A DNA stretch of 64,000 nucleotides from Sphingobacterium sp. UBA4616 (GCA_002386525.1 DGIS01000013.1:108816-172815); one strand, 5' to 3'. Shown: positions 8,275-17,834, counted from the stretch's first letter. The notes: generated from the letters alone by a model not told the origin. Numbers and translations: made by a program.

Positions 8275-9030
8275 TTACCGAGTTGTATAACCACCATTGG
8301 CAAATATTGTTTGCCCCGTTATCCACCAGCCATCGGTGACTAGGAACTCAACCAGAGGCGCAATGTCTTTTATATCTGTTAGTCCACCCAATGCTGAGGC
8401 AGATTTGTGGTAGGCAACAGCATCTTCACTTTCCTGTCCGTAGAAAAATGGCGTATCCATTGGCCCCGGGGCCACAGCTGTAACCGAAATACCTCGCTCA
8501 CCAAATTCCTTCGATGCAGCTCGCGTAAAATGTTCGACAGGAGCTTTTAGTCCCTCATAAGTCGAGTAGAATCCTGTATAGGCTGCCAATAGCGAGGTAA
8601 CAATGGTGCAGATCTTGCCATCTTTATTTAGTTTTTTGCCGGCTTCCTGAATAAAGAAATAGGCAACTTTCGAATTGATATCGCTCATGCTATCGTATTC
8701 TTCTACTGTTGTTTCCACAATTGGCTTTTTTAATACTTTCCCAACGGTGTTAATGGCGATATCCACGCCTCCGAATCGGTCTATGGCTGCATCAAAAAGT
8801 TCCCTGATATGCTCAATTTTTGTCAGGTCCGCTTGCACTAAAATTGCTTCTGCACCAGTGGCTTCTACGGCCGCTAATGTTTTCTCGGCATCTTTTTTGG
8901 TGTTTTCACTGTTATAATGGATCACCAGTTTTGCCCCTTTAGCCGCAAAATCCCGGCTTAATAATCCACCCAGATTTTTTGCACCACCAGCAATAAGGAC
9001 AACTTTTCCTTTTACATCATTTCTTGCCAT
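8275..9030 (-). CDS. Short-chain dehydrogenase/reductase (SDR)
   Basis: 251 residues, classical SDR length. Cofactor-binding glycine motif GGAKNLGG near the N-terminus, NTVGK in place of the usual NNAG, catalytic Ser in TSLLAAY and the YxxxK pair in STYEGLKAP, then the APGPMDTPFF lid segment. Reaction is NAD(P)-dependent oxidation/reduction of an unknown carbonyl or alcohol. It lies 50 bp downstream of an AraC-type regulator on the same strand, probably co-transcribed and controlled by it. Confidence 0.88.
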   Translation of the reverse strand: MARNDVKGKVVLIAGGAKNLGGLLSRDFAAKGAKLVIHYNSENTKKDAEKTLAAVEATGAEAILVQADLTKIEHIRELFDAAIDRFGGVDIAINTVGKVLKKPIVETTVEEYDSMSDINSKVAYFFIQEAGKKLNKDGKICTIVTSLLAAYTGFYSTYEGLKAPVEHFTRAASKEFGERGISVTAVAPGPMDTPFFYGQESEDAVAYHKSASALGGLTDIKDIAPLVEFLVTDGWWITGQTIFANGGYTTR

Positions 9031-9080
9031 AATAATTTAAATTTTGATTATAGCAAATTTCATAAATGTTTAGGGCTCTG

Positions 9081-9470
9081 TTATGGTGAACTTTTCGCTT
9101 TTTGCAATTGACGAAATTGTGAAGGAGACATCCCCTCATATTTTTTAAAAAATTTGGTGAAGTTGGATGGGTCGTAGGTCAGCCTTTGAGCGATCTCCGA
9201 AATGGTCAACTCGCTATTGGTGAGCAGGCTCTTGGTACAGGTCAATATTTTATGTACATAAAAATGACAGGGGTGATTTCCCGACGTTTCCTGTATTATC
9301 TTGATAAGATGTTTTTGTGAGACACAAAGTATGTTTGCGATGTCCTGAAGCTCCAGCATTTCTATGCTGACTCCGCTGATCAATTCTGCGAGATGACGAT
9401 CCAGGAACTCAAAATATTGAATCGTAATTTCTTCACTTCTTTTCTTATTGGGAGGCGATACTGTATTCAT
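9081..9470 (-). CDS. AraC family helix-turn-helix regulator, DNA-binding domain only
   Basis: 129 residues, nearly all AraC-type double HTH: LQDIANILCVSQKHLIKIIQ then TISEIAQRLTYDPSNFTKFFKKYEGMSPSQFR split between the two helices. There is no N-terminal sensor domain, unlike the usual 250-300 aa AraC protein; such short forms respond through level or partner rather than bound sugar. Adjacent SDR gene downstream is the probable target. Confidence 0.85.
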   Translation of the reverse strand: MNTVSPPNKKRSEEITIQYFEFLDRHLAELISGVSIEMLELQDIANILCVSQKHLIKIIQETSGNHPCHFYVHKILTCTKSLLTNSELTISEIAQRLTYDPSNFTKFFKKYEGMSPSQFRQLQKAKSSP

Positions 9471-9559
9471 CTTAATCCTTTTCGAATGTTTAGGTTAAAT
9501 ATAACCAATTTAGGCTACACGCAATATTTTATCCCAGAATTGATTAATGTTGATCAGCT

Positions 9560-9664
9560 GTGTCTACTACATTAATCGGCTTGTTGTTTCATGTTGCAGA
9601 ATATGCACAGCGTTATGTAGGCACATTGCTGTTGACAGTATGGTGTATTGTGCTGTCTCAATAA
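9560..9664 (+). pseudogene. Decayed 3' fragment of a DinB gene
   Basis: The open stretch VSTTLIGLLFHVAEYAQRYVG... ending CIVLSQ-stop aligns to the last 34 codons of the DinB gene at 6603 (PTTLIGLLFHAAEHAQRHVG...). Nothing upstream continues the homology clearly and an in-frame stop precedes it. No start codon in a sensible place. It is the tail of a second DinB gene whose body has been lost. Confidence 0.75.
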
Positions 9665-9724
9665 AAATTATATTGGAGAATTTACACTGTGAACGTCGCT
9701 ATGGATTATCGGACGATTAAATTG

Positions 9725-9732
9725 TAAATTTG
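9725..9732 (+). promoter_or_regulatory. Likely -7 box of the metal-efflux two-component system
   Basis: TAAATTTG fits TAnnTTTG exactly, 69 nt before the response regulator ATG. No TTG at the ideal spacing. Confidence 0.4.
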
Positions 9733-9801
9733 TATACTTGTAAGATTCTAAGAGGAATTCATGATTTTAATAATCCCACATAAAAATAAACAGCGTATAC
9801 T

Positions 9802-10482
9802 ATGCAGATACTTTTAGTAGAAGATGATCGTCGCATTAGCAGCTTCGTCGTTAAAGGCTTAGAAGAAATGGGAAACCAGGTCATCCTCGTTGAATCTGCG
9901 GAAGCGGCACGTGAATGGATCAATGTAGATTCATTGGATATTATTGTACTTGATATTATGTTGCCTGGTATAGATGGCATACAGTTTACAAAGACAATCA
10001 GGTATCGAAAAAATCATATTCCGATATTGATTTTAAGTGCTTTAGGAGAGATTGAAGATAAAGTCGAGGCCTTAGAAAGTGGTGCTGACGATTATCTTGT
10101 CAAGCCTTTTTCTTTTAAGGAATTGGTAAGCCGTATTAAAGCGCTAGTACGCAGGGACAATTATAAAAATGTACAAAATGATAGTAATATAGAGATTCGC
10201 GATTTAAAGGTCGATCTTGAACGCTACGAAGTCATCAAGAATGGTAAAAATGTCGATCTATCTCCTAAAGAATTTAAGCTATTGAAGTATCTGATCGAAA
10301 ATCGCAATAAAACTCTTTCGCGAACAGCAATATTACAAGCTGTTTGGGGCATTGATTTTGATAATAATACCAATGTAGTAGATGTGTATGTTTCTTATCT
10401 AAGAGGTAAGGTCGACACTGGTCATGTGGCTTCCATTATCAAAACAGTGAAAGGTGTGGGGTACATGCTTACAACGGACTGA
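9802..10482 (+). CDS. OmpR/PhoB-type response regulator, metal-efflux associated
   Basis: 226 residues. Receiver domain 1-115 with acidic pair EDD near residue 7-9, phosphoacceptor D51 (IIVLDIMLPG), and K in LVKPF; C-terminal winged helix from about 130 with SPKEFKLLKYLIENRNKTLS and the VVDVYVSYLRGKVD recognition region. The kinase gene starts 2 bp after its stop, and an HME-RND efflux operon follows, so it resembles CusR/CzcR-type regulators. Its probable binding repeats lie at 11826-11854. Confidence 0.92.
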   Translation: MQILLVEDDRRISSFVVKGLEEMGNQVILVESAEAAREWINVDSLDIIVLDIMLPGIDGIQFTKTIRYRKNHIPILILSALGEIEDKVEALESGADDYLVKPFSFKELVSRIKALVRRDNYKNVQNDSNIEIRDLKVDLERYEVIKNGKNVDLSPKEFKLLKYLIENRNKTLSRTAILQAVWGIDFDNNTNVVDVYVSYLRGKVDTGHVASIIKTVKGVGYMLTTD

Positions 10483-10484
10483 TT

Positions 10485-11831
10485 ATGAATTTAAAGATTC
10501 GGCTTACACTCTTTTCAACGTTGGTATTCACCATCATTTTCGCACTTGCAACAGTAGTCATTTACTGGATGTTTTACAATTCATCTGAACGACATCTAAT
10601 AAGCTCGTTGGAAAAAAATGCAAAGATTGCCGGTATTTATTACCTTGAAGCGGATGAACAGAGTCCATTAAAGCATTTGGAATCTAAAAATCAATATGAA
10701 AGTTTGGTCAAACGTGCTATGGTAGCAGTTTACAATGCCGCAGGAAAAGTAAGTTACGGCGGTATGCGTTTCGATAGTCTAATTAATAAGGATTTATTAC
10801 GCCAGCTGAAAACAGACAAAACAATCTATTTAAAAACAGAAGATAGCTTTTATTTTGGTTTGTATTATCCCGATAATCAAGGCGATTTCTTTGTGTTTGT
10901 AAAAGAATCAAGTGCTGACTTTGATCATCAATTGAATCGTTTGCTCATGACACTTGTCCTTGTATTTCTTCTAGCATTGATCAGTATTGCCTTGTTGTCA
11001 GTTTGGCTAAGTAAGTATGCCTATCTGCCCATTCGTAAAGTAATCCAGGAAATTCAGCACAAGGATTTAAGTACCATCCAAGAGCCCTTGACAAGTATAA
11101 ATACCAAGGATGAACTGCAAGATCTTATTGAAAGTTATAATGCTCTTCTGCGGCGGATTAGTGAAAACATGATTATTAGAAAGAACTTTGTAAGTTATGT
11201 TTCACACGAATTTCGAACGCCTCTGGCAGGTATACTAGGGTCAATGGAGGTTTTCGGCACAAAAGTGAGAAGCGAAGAAGAATATCGTGAATTAGCTGAA
11301 ACTATTACCGACCATGTGAACTTTCTGAATCAGCTAATTGGTAATTTTCTTTTACTCACAGATGATCAGGCCGTGAAACGTTCCCAAGAACTTTTTAGGA
11401 TCGATGAGGTGGTTTGGGATCTTGTACCTAAGCTTTCTCGATCGTTTACTGCTCCTCTGAAGATTGATATACAGGTCGATGAACCGCAATATTTTAATTT
11501 TTGGGGAAATAAGATGCTTGTCACACTTTCTATCTCTAATTTAATAGAAAATGCACTTAAATATGCAAATAGGCAAGAAGTACTTGTCCGAATGACAAAT
11601 TCAAATGGTAGATTGTCTTTGCAGATTATAGACCAGGGCATTGGCATTCCAGCAGCCGAACTGGAGTCTGTGAAGCAGACTTTTTATCGTGGCTCGAATG
11701 TAGGCAACGTCAAGGGCAGTGGTATAGGTCTTTCTTTTGCCCAAATTGTATTTAAGGATCAAGGGGTTGACTTTGAAATCCATTCAACCGATTTGGGTAC
11801 AACGGTATCGCTACTATTCCCTAAATTCTAA
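10485..11831 (+). CDS. Sensor histidine kinase, metal-efflux associated
   Basis: 448 residues. Two membrane segments (about 7-29 and 153-175) enclose a periplasmic sensor of about 120 residues; then HAMP, the dimerisation domain with phospho-accepting H241 (SHEFRTPLAGIL), and the ATPase domain with N box NLIENALKYAN, G1 DQGIGI and G2 GSGIGLS. It partners the response regulator directly upstream. The ligand is probably a metal ion in the periplasm, inferred from the downstream CusA-like pump; no cysteine/histidine metal cluster is obvious in the sensor. Confidence 0.9.
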   Translation: MNLKIRLTLFSTLVFTIIFALATVVIYWMFYNSSERHLISSLEKNAKIAGIYYLEADEQSPLKHLESKNQYESLVKRAMVAVYNAAGKVSYGGMRFDSLINKDLLRQLKTDKTIYLKTEDSFYFGLYYPDNQGDFFVFVKESSADFDHQLNRLLMTLVLVFLLALISIALLSVWLSKYAYLPIRKVIQEIQHKDLSTIQEPLTSINTKDELQDLIESYNALLRRISENMIIRKNFVSYVSHEFRTPLAGILGSMEVFGTKVRSEEEYRELAETITDHVNFLNQLIGNFLLLTDDQAVKRSQELFRIDEVVWDLVPKLSRSFTAPLKIDIQVDEPQYFNFWGNKMLVTLSISNLIENALKYANRQEVLVRMTNSNGRLSLQIIDQGIGIPAAELESVKQTFYRGSNVGNVKGSGIGLSFAQIVFKDQGVDFEIHSTDLGTTVSLLFPKF

Positions 11832-11854
11832 CCGTTTTCTAATCTCTTCTAATC
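11826..11854 (+). promoter_or_regulatory. Direct repeats, candidate response-regulator binding site
   Basis: TTCTAACC (11826-11833), TTCTAATC (11837-11844), TTCTAATC (11847-11854): steps of 11 and 10 bp, as for tandem OmpR-type binding. The block lies 43-71 bp upstream of the tolC-gene -7 box at 11897. The first repeat overlaps the kinase stop codon. Confidence 0.5.
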
Positions 11855-11896
11855 AAACTTTAATTTACCCTAAAGTTACCTGTAATCCTCGCCAGT

Positions 11897-11904
11897 TAGT
11901 TTTG
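11897..11904 (+). promoter_or_regulatory. Likely -7 box of the efflux operon
   Basis: TAGTTTTG, exact TAnnTTTG match, 17 nt before the GTG start at 11922. The -33 region lacks a TTG at the ideal distance, as expected for an activator-dependent promoter. Confidence 0.5.
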
Positions 11905-11921
11905 TAGAAATTCAAAATTAG

Positions 11922-13193
11922 GTGAGAAAACTACAGATTACATTATTGCTACTACTTGGCCTGAATAGTAAGCTATTTTCACAGGAAGCCGGCGAAAACC
12001 GTTTACAAAAATCAGAGATAGAACAAATTTTCCTGGCCCATAACCTGAACTTAATGGCTCAACGTTTTCATATGCAACAAGCCGAGGCAGCTGTGCTTCA
12101 GCAAAAGTTGTGGCCCAATCCAACGATCTCAATCTCTGAGGTCAATCTTTGGAAAAACTCCTCCAGCGAATCGCTTCCAGCGCTGATCGGCAATTACGGT
12201 AAATACCAGCAGGTGTCGGTCGAATTGGAACAGACTATCGAAATGGCTGGTAAACGAAAGAAAAGGGTTCAACTGCAACTGCTGGAAAAAGAGAATGCGC
12301 AGCTTCAATTCCAAGAATTGCTGCGGAACCTGAAATATGATCTTCGGAGTCAGTGTCTCGAATTACAGATCTTGCAGGAGAAAGAAAAGTTATACGGTAA
12401 TCAGGTCAATATCTTTCAGACATTGGCTCAATCCTATCAAAATCAATGGAGAGAAGGCAATGTAAGTGAGATGGACTACCTCAGGATTCAAAGCGAATCT
12501 ATCGCGTTTGGGAACAAATTAAATGAAATCCAACAGGAGAAAATTGAAAAAATGAATGCGGTTGCGCGCTACCTCGGGAACGAGGGAGCCGCACTCACGA
12601 TATCAGATACGATCGACATGCCACATTTTCTGCAGGGAAGAAAACAGGAGTGGAAAATCATGGCCCTCGACAATCGCAGCGACTATAAAATCGTCCGAAA
12701 CGAATTGAAAAAAAGTGATGCTCAGCTGAAAATCGAAAAGGCAGAACGTATACCGGACTTGAAGGTATCAATCAATTATGACCGCGGTGGAAATATTATG
12801 CGTGATTTCGTAGGGCTGGGGGTGGCCATGGATCTTCCTTTATTTAATCGAAATCAGGGCAATATCAAAATCGCTAAACTGGAACTTGAGAAAAATAAAG
12901 TGGAAATCGAGCAATTTCGTATCGACATCGAACGCGAAATTGATTTCCTTTCGGCGCGCTTGACCAATCTCGAAGTGAGTTTGAAAACGATGAATACAGG
13001 CTTTGATCATAATCTTGATGTAGCGCTGGAGCGCTATGTCCGAAATTTTCAAGAGCGGAGATTGACCATTGTTGAATTTATAGACTTTATCAATAATTAT
13101 ATGGAAAATAAGGAATCAATATTGGAACGTAGGGTCAAATACCTACAGTATAGAGAAGAATTGATGTATTTAATCGGAAAGGATATTGTCTAA
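11922..13193 (+). CDS. TolC family outer-membrane efflux protein (CusC/CzcC-like)
   Basis: 423 residues from a GTG start that gives a clean signal peptide ending at LFSQE. Two OEP repeats with long amphipathic helices (AQRFHMQQAEAAVLQQKLWPNP; then EIQQEKIEKMNAVARYLG) and the strand motif NYDRGGNIMRDFVGLGVAMDLPLF. It forms the outer-membrane channel of the tripartite pump with the next two genes; its stop overlaps the next start by one base (13193). Confidence 0.9.
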   Translation: MRKLQITLLLLLGLNSKLFSQEAGENRLQKSEIEQIFLAHNLNLMAQRFHMQQAEAAVLQQKLWPNPTISISEVNLWKNSSSESLPALIGNYGKYQQVSVELEQTIEMAGKRKKRVQLQLLEKENAQLQFQELLRNLKYDLRSQCLELQILQEKEKLYGNQVNIFQTLAQSYQNQWREGNVSEMDYLRIQSESIAFGNKLNEIQQEKIEKMNAVARYLGNEGAALTISDTIDMPHFLQGRKQEWKIMALDNRSDYKIVRNELKKSDAQLKIEKAERIPDLKVSINYDRGGNIMRDFVGLGVAMDLPLFNRNQGNIKIAKLELEKNKVEIEQFRIDIEREIDFLSARLTNLEVSLKTMNTGFDHNLDVALERYVRNFQERRLTIVEFIDFINNYMENKESILERRVKYLQYREELMYLIGKDIV

Positions 13194-14299
13194 TGAAAAG
13201 AAACTTATTAATGCCATTGACCTTGATGTCCATCTGTGTAATTTGGGGATGTCAATCGACGAAAAACGAAGAGCAGGCTAACCTGTCAACCAAAGGTTTC
13301 TGCCTTAGTGCTGATTTCAAAAACCAAATCAAAATTGATGCTATAAAGAAGAGGGCGGTATCTGAACAGATTGCTTTGAATGGTGTGATCCAATATGATC
13401 AGGATGAACTTGCAGCGCTGAAGAGTCCGATACCCGGTATCGTGCAGTCTGTCTCGTTCAAAATGGGGGACTACGTGGAGAAAGGACAGATTCTTGTGTC
13501 GCTTAAAGGCACATCAGTCAATGATTTGGGAAAGGAGCTACGTGAGCTCGATAATAGTAAGCGCTTGACGGAGCGTAAATTGGAAAGTCTGCACAGCTTG
13601 CTGAAAGATGGTATGGCTTCTCAACGCGAGCTGGAAGAGATGGACAGTGAACTGAAAGCCATACAGATCGGAATTCGCAATGTAAAGGCCAATATGAATC
13701 TGCTCAATGGATCATTAGAAAACGGTATGTTTTACATCCGTGCACCTAAAGCTGGTTATATTGTAGATAAAAAGGTGAGCCCCGGTATGACAGTTGGCGA
13801 TGATACGGAGTTACTGTCGGTTAGTAAACTGAATGAAGTATGGGTTTCGGTCAATATTTATGCAAATAACCTGCCTTTTGTAAAAAATGGTGCTCCCGTC
13901 AAGATCACAACATTAGCTTATAAAGGAGAATCTTTTGAAGGTTATATTGATCAAGTAGCGAATTTTTTTGATCCTGATGAACGTGTTGTTAAAGCGCGTA
14001 TAAAATTGTTAAACAAAGACTTGAGATTAAAGCCCGGCATGAGTGTAGATGTGTTGGTAGAAAAAGCCGTGTCTGGACAGGAAGAGCACATGTTGGCAAT
14101 ACCCAAAGATGCAATTATTCTTCACAACAATCAGAATTTTGTAGTTCTCTATAAGAATGATTGTGATTTAGCTGTAAAGCCAGTAGACATTGTTGCTGAG
14201 AATGAAACCTATGCTTTCGTCAAAACAGGAATGGCTGAGGGGGATCAGGTGATGACTGAAAATGAGCTGATTGTATTTGATGAATTGATAAATAAATAG
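13193..14299 (+). CDS. RND efflux periplasmic adaptor (CusB/CzcB-like lipoprotein)
   Basis: 368 residues. N-terminal lipobox IWGC (Cys20) marks it as a lipoprotein. The lipoyl halves (SPIPGIVQSVSFKMGDYVEKGQ and IRAPKAGYIVDKKVSPGMTVG) flank a helical hairpin from about 105 to 175, followed by the beta barrel (VWVSVNIYANNLPFVKNG) and membrane-proximal domain. It links the inner-membrane pump to the TolC protein. No methionine- or histidine-rich N-terminal metal-binding tail is present. Confidence 0.9.
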   Translation: MKRNLLMPLTLMSICVIWGCQSTKNEEQANLSTKGFCLSADFKNQIKIDAIKKRAVSEQIALNGVIQYDQDELAALKSPIPGIVQSVSFKMGDYVEKGQILVSLKGTSVNDLGKELRELDNSKRLTERKLESLHSLLKDGMASQRELEEMDSELKAIQIGIRNVKANMNLLNGSLENGMFYIRAPKAGYIVDKKVSPGMTVGDDTELLSVSKLNEVWVSVNIYANNLPFVKNGAPVKITTLAYKGESFEGYIDQVANFFDPDERVVKARIKLLNKDLRLKPGMSVDVLVEKAVSGQEEHMLAIPKDAIILHNNQNFVVLYKNDCDLAVKPVDIVAENETYAFVKTGMAEGDQVMTENELIVFDELINK

Positions 14300-14300
14300 G

Positions 14301-17300
14301 ATGAAGAAAGTTGTACAAAATATTGTTTCATTCTCATTGAAACACTCCTTGGTCGTCCTTCTTTTTACGATGGCATTGTTATTCGGCGGTATATATGCCT
14401 ATTTGCATACACCGATTGAAGCCTTTCCCGATGTTACCAATACAAGGGTTAGGATTATCACGCAATGGCCGGGACGCAGTGCTGAGGAAATAGAAAAGTT
14501 CGTCACACTGCCAGTCACCAAAGAAATGAATACGATTCCAAAGAAAACGGATGTTCGCTCGATATCATTATTTGGTTTATCTGTTGTAACGATTCAATTT
14601 GAAGATGGTGTAGCAGACTTTTACGCACAGCAATATGCAGGTAATAAAATGCGCTCTATTGAATTACCAGAAGGCGCTGAAAGTTCCATTGAACCACCGT
14701 CTGGCGCAACAGGAGAAATTTTTCGCTATGTGGTGAAGAGTAATCTTCCGATTAAAGAGGTTTCTGCCATTCAGGATTGGGTGATTGAACGGGAACTCGT
14801 TGGTGTGTCTGGGGTGGCAGACGTCGTTAGTTTTGGGGGCGAGGAAAAGATTTACGAAATAAAAATCAATCCAACAGAATTGGCCAATTATAACCTTTCG
14901 CCGTTGGATGTATATGAGGCCGTTTCGCGGTCGAATATCAACGTGGGCGGAGATGTTATCCAAAAGGGTAATCAGGCCTATGTGGTACGAGGTGTCGGGT
15001 TGTTGGATAAAATCGATGATATAGGCAATATATTGATCAAAGTGGTGGGCAATACACCGATACTCGTCAAGCATGTCGCCGAAGTAGAATTAGGTGCCAA
15101 GCCTCGGCTCGGGCAGGTAGGTCTCAATCAAGAAGATGATCTTGTCCAGGGAATTGTCATTATGCTTAGGGGAGAAAATCCATCTGCAGTCGTGACAAAG
15201 TTAAAAGAAAAAATAGCTGAACTGAATGAACGTATTTTACCCGAAAATGTCAAGATTGAACCCGTCATAGATCGTACGAAATTGGTGAACAATACAGTGC
15301 ATACAGTCTCTAAAAATCTGATAGAGGGAGTTCTGCTCGTTTCGATTATCGTCTTTATCTTTTTAAACAACTGGAAGACAACCTTTATTGTCGCATCTGT
15401 TATTCCATTAGCTTTCCTATTCGCAATCATCTTATTGAAGATTCAAGGATTGCCGGCCAATTTGATCTCTATGGGAGCCCTAGACTTTGGACTGTTACTC
15501 GAAGGTACGCTGGTCATTGTAGAAACTGTTTTTGTCTCTTTGGAAAAAGAGGCACATCGGCTTGGGACAGCCCGTTTTAATAAGATATCCAAGTTAGGAA
15601 TTATCAAAAAAAGTGCAGGTTCAGTAGCCGGATATATCTTTTTTGCCCTGTTGATTTTAATCGTCGCGTTGACTCCGATCTTCTCTTTTCAAAAGGTGGA
15701 AGGAAAGATGTTCTCACCATTGGCTTTTACACTCGGTTATGCTTTGCTGGGTTCATTGATCCTGAGTTTGACCTATGTGCCCGCCATGTGTAAATACTTG
15801 CTGAAAAAAAATATCAAAGAGGATGAAAATAAGATCACTAAAGTTAGTCGGAATGCCATTTTTAAAGGTTTTAAGAAGGCTTTTGATCATCCAAAATGGA
15901 CGTTCTCTATTTTTGTCTGTGTGTTGTTAGTTTGTTTTGTTCGATTTAGTCACTATGGTTCAGAGTTTCTTCCTAAACTGAATGAGGGGGCAATTTATGT
16001 TCGTGCAACTCTACCCAACAGTGTCAATCTGGAAGAATCGGTTAAGTTGACCAAAACGATGAAGACAAAATTGATGAAGCAGTTTGATGAGATCGATTTT
16101 ATTATGACGCAGACAGGTCGTCCCAATGATGGAACAGACCCAACAGGTTTTTTTAATATAGAATTCAATATTGAATTGAAACCTCAGGGTGAATGGAAAC
16201 GTAAATTGTCAAAAGAGAAATTGATCGGTCAGATGCGGGACAGCCTACAGACCTTTCCTGGAATCAACTTTGGTTTTAGCCAGCCCATCCAAGATAATGT
16301 CGAGGAGTATGTAGCAGGAGTAAAAAGTCCACTAGTGATCAAAATTTTTGGTGAAAACTTACAAGATTTAGAAAATAAAGCTAATAGATTTGCAGAGTCA
16401 CTTAAAAAGGTGGATGGCATCACAGATGTCAATGTTTTTAAAAATATAGGCCTTCCTGAATTGCGTATCCAATTGCATGATTCAAAGATGGCTAAATATG
16501 GTGTTTCAACCAAAGATGTACAGTCCGTTATCGAAATGACTATTGGTGGGCAATCTGTTACGCATTTCTACGAAAATGAGCGGATTTTTGATGTTCGCCT
16601 GCGCTTCCAAAAATCATATCGTGATAATCCAGAAAAGATCGGAAATATCATCATACCAACGATGAATGATCAGAAAGTGCCACTACGCGAGATCGCAACA
16701 ATAGATTATCATACCGGTCCGGCTTTTATTTATAGAGAAGGTAATTCCCGTTATATTGGCGTTGGTTTTAACATTGAAGGACGGGATTTGGGAAGCACTA
16801 TTGCCGACGCAAAAAAACAGATAGATCAGGATATTCAGTTGCCTAAATCCTATAAAGTGGTATGGGCTGGCGAATTTGAAAGCAAAGAACGGGCAACCAA
16901 ACAGTTGATGAACGTCGTTCCTATTTCTTTGATTTTAATATTATTACTACTTTATGCCAATTTCGGCAATGTAAAAGATACACTGATTTCTTCGCTGACC
17001 CTCGCCTTTGCATTTATTGGCGGATTTATCTCCTTGTGGGTCACCGGAACAACTTTTGGAATTTCGGCAGGTATTGGATTTATTATTCTTTTTGGTGTAG
17101 CCACGATTGATGGTATTGTTTTAATTGGGGTTATGAAAGAAAATCTGTTACATAAGATGAGTTTGAAACCTGCTATCTATGAAGCTGTAAAGAGCCGCAT
17201 AAGGCCCATTTTAATGATCGCTTTAATGGGTGCAATGGGATTATTACCAGCTGCGCTTTCCAATGGAATGGGATCCGAAATTCAAAAGCCGCTAGCTATC

Positions 17301-17396
17301 ATGATTGTGGGCGGATTGATTATGTGTATGATACTGTCCTTTTCAATATTACCCATAGTTTTTTATTATGCATATAGAAAGGAAAGCAACATTTAG
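14301..17396 (+). CDS. CusA/CzcA family heavy-metal RND pump
   Basis: 1031 residues, usual HME-RND size, with twelve predicted membrane helices in two halves separated by large periplasmic loops. Family motifs: HTPIEAFPDVTN near the N-terminus, and in TM4 the proton-relay pattern D395-x5-E401-x6-E408 (LDFGLLLEGTLVIVET), equivalent to the D/D/E of CzcA with a conservative D-to-E change in the middle. It exports divalent or monovalent metal by proton antiport; which metal is not decided here. It starts 1 bp after the adaptor stop and ends the operon. Confidence 0.92.
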   Translation: MKKVVQNIVSFSLKHSLVVLLFTMALLFGGIYAYLHTPIEAFPDVTNTRVRIITQWPGRSAEEIEKFVTLPVTKEMNTIPKKTDVRSISLFGLSVVTIQFEDGVADFYAQQYAGNKMRSIELPEGAESSIEPPSGATGEIFRYVVKSNLPIKEVSAIQDWVIERELVGVSGVADVVSFGGEEKIYEIKINPTELANYNLSPLDVYEAVSRSNINVGGDVIQKGNQAYVVRGVGLLDKIDDIGNILIKVVGNTPILVKHVAEVELGAKPRLGQVGLNQEDDLVQGIVIMLRGENPSAVVTKLKEKIAELNERILPENVKIEPVIDRTKLVNNTVHTVSKNLIEGVLLVSIIVFIFLNNWKTTFIVASVIPLAFLFAIILLKIQGLPANLISMGALDFGLLLEGTLVIVETVFVSLEKEAHRLGTARFNKISKLGIIKKSAGSVAGYIFFALLILIVALTPIFSFQKVEGKMFSPLAFTLGYALLGSLILSLTYVPAMCKYLLKKNIKEDENKITKVSRNAIFKGFKKAFDHPKWTFSIFVCVLLVCFVRFSHYGSEFLPKLNEGAIYVRATLPNSVNLEESVKLTKTMKTKLMKQFDEIDFIMTQTGRPNDGTDPTGFFNIEFNIELKPQGEWKRKLSKEKLIGQMRDSLQTFPGINFGFSQPIQDNVEEYVAGVKSPLVIKIFGENLQDLENKANRFAESLKKVDGITDVNVFKNIGLPELRIQLHDSKMAKYGVSTKDVQSVIEMTIGGQSVTHFYENERIFDVRLRFQKSYRDNPEKIGNIIIPTMNDQKVPLREIATIDYHTGPAFIYREGNSRYIGVGFNIEGRDLGSTIADAKKQIDQDIQLPKSYKVVWAGEFESKERATKQLMNVVPISLILILLLLYANFGNVKDTLISSLTLAFAFIGGFISLWVTGTTFGISAGIGFIILFGVATIDGIVLIGVMKENLLHKMSLKPAIYEAVKSRIRPILMIALMGAMGLLPAALSNGMGSEIQKPLAIMIVGGLIMCMILSFSILPIVFYYAYRKESNI

Positions 17397-17426
17397 TTAA
17401 CTATTTTTAATTATTATAATACGATG

Positions 17427-17458
17427 CAAAGGTTGCCTGTTTGACAGTGCAACCTTTG
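17427..17458 (+). terminator. Terminator of the efflux operon
   Basis: Perfect 10-bp arms CAAAGGTTGC (17427-17436) and GCAACCTTTG (17449-17458), 12-nt loop, then TTGGTTG; 30 nt after the pump stop. Confidence 0.65.
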
Positions 17459-17799
17459 TTGGTTGTAGTCCCTATCGGTGTAATTGCTATTTAAGGAATA
17501 CTCAAAACGTCAGATAATGACATTTTAAAAGCAGACGCGCCCCCTATGTATTGGAACGTATTTTTTTATAGCCCATTTTTTGTAAATATTATTATAAATG
17601 TTGAACTTACATTTACGTTGTTAAAACCGAACTTCATCTTAAAAAATAAATAATACATCGCGTACTGAAAAGAGTTCCAAGTCTGCATTTAAAGTTAAAA
17701 AGCCATTCTTCAGGTTTGTCATGGATGATTTTGCTGGAAAAGGTCAATATTAGGTCAGTGTTGATTAATTCATAAGAAGACTGTGTATCTTATTTCAGA
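17459..17799. other. Non-coding stretch before the hydroxyproline operon
   Basis: About 340 bp, AT-rich, with no open frame of note. It should contain upstream control sites of the operon starting at 17835; no clear repeat or palindrome was found. Confidence 0.5.
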
Positions 17800-17807
17800 T
17801 AGATTTG
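17800..17807 (+). promoter_or_regulatory. Likely -7 box of the hydroxyproline operon
   Basis: TAGATTTG, exact TAnnTTTG match, 27 nt before the ATG at 17835. No TTG at the ideal upstream spacing, suggesting activation by a regulator. Confidence 0.45.
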
Positions 17808-17834
17808 TGATAAAGAAATAATAAAATATACGCT

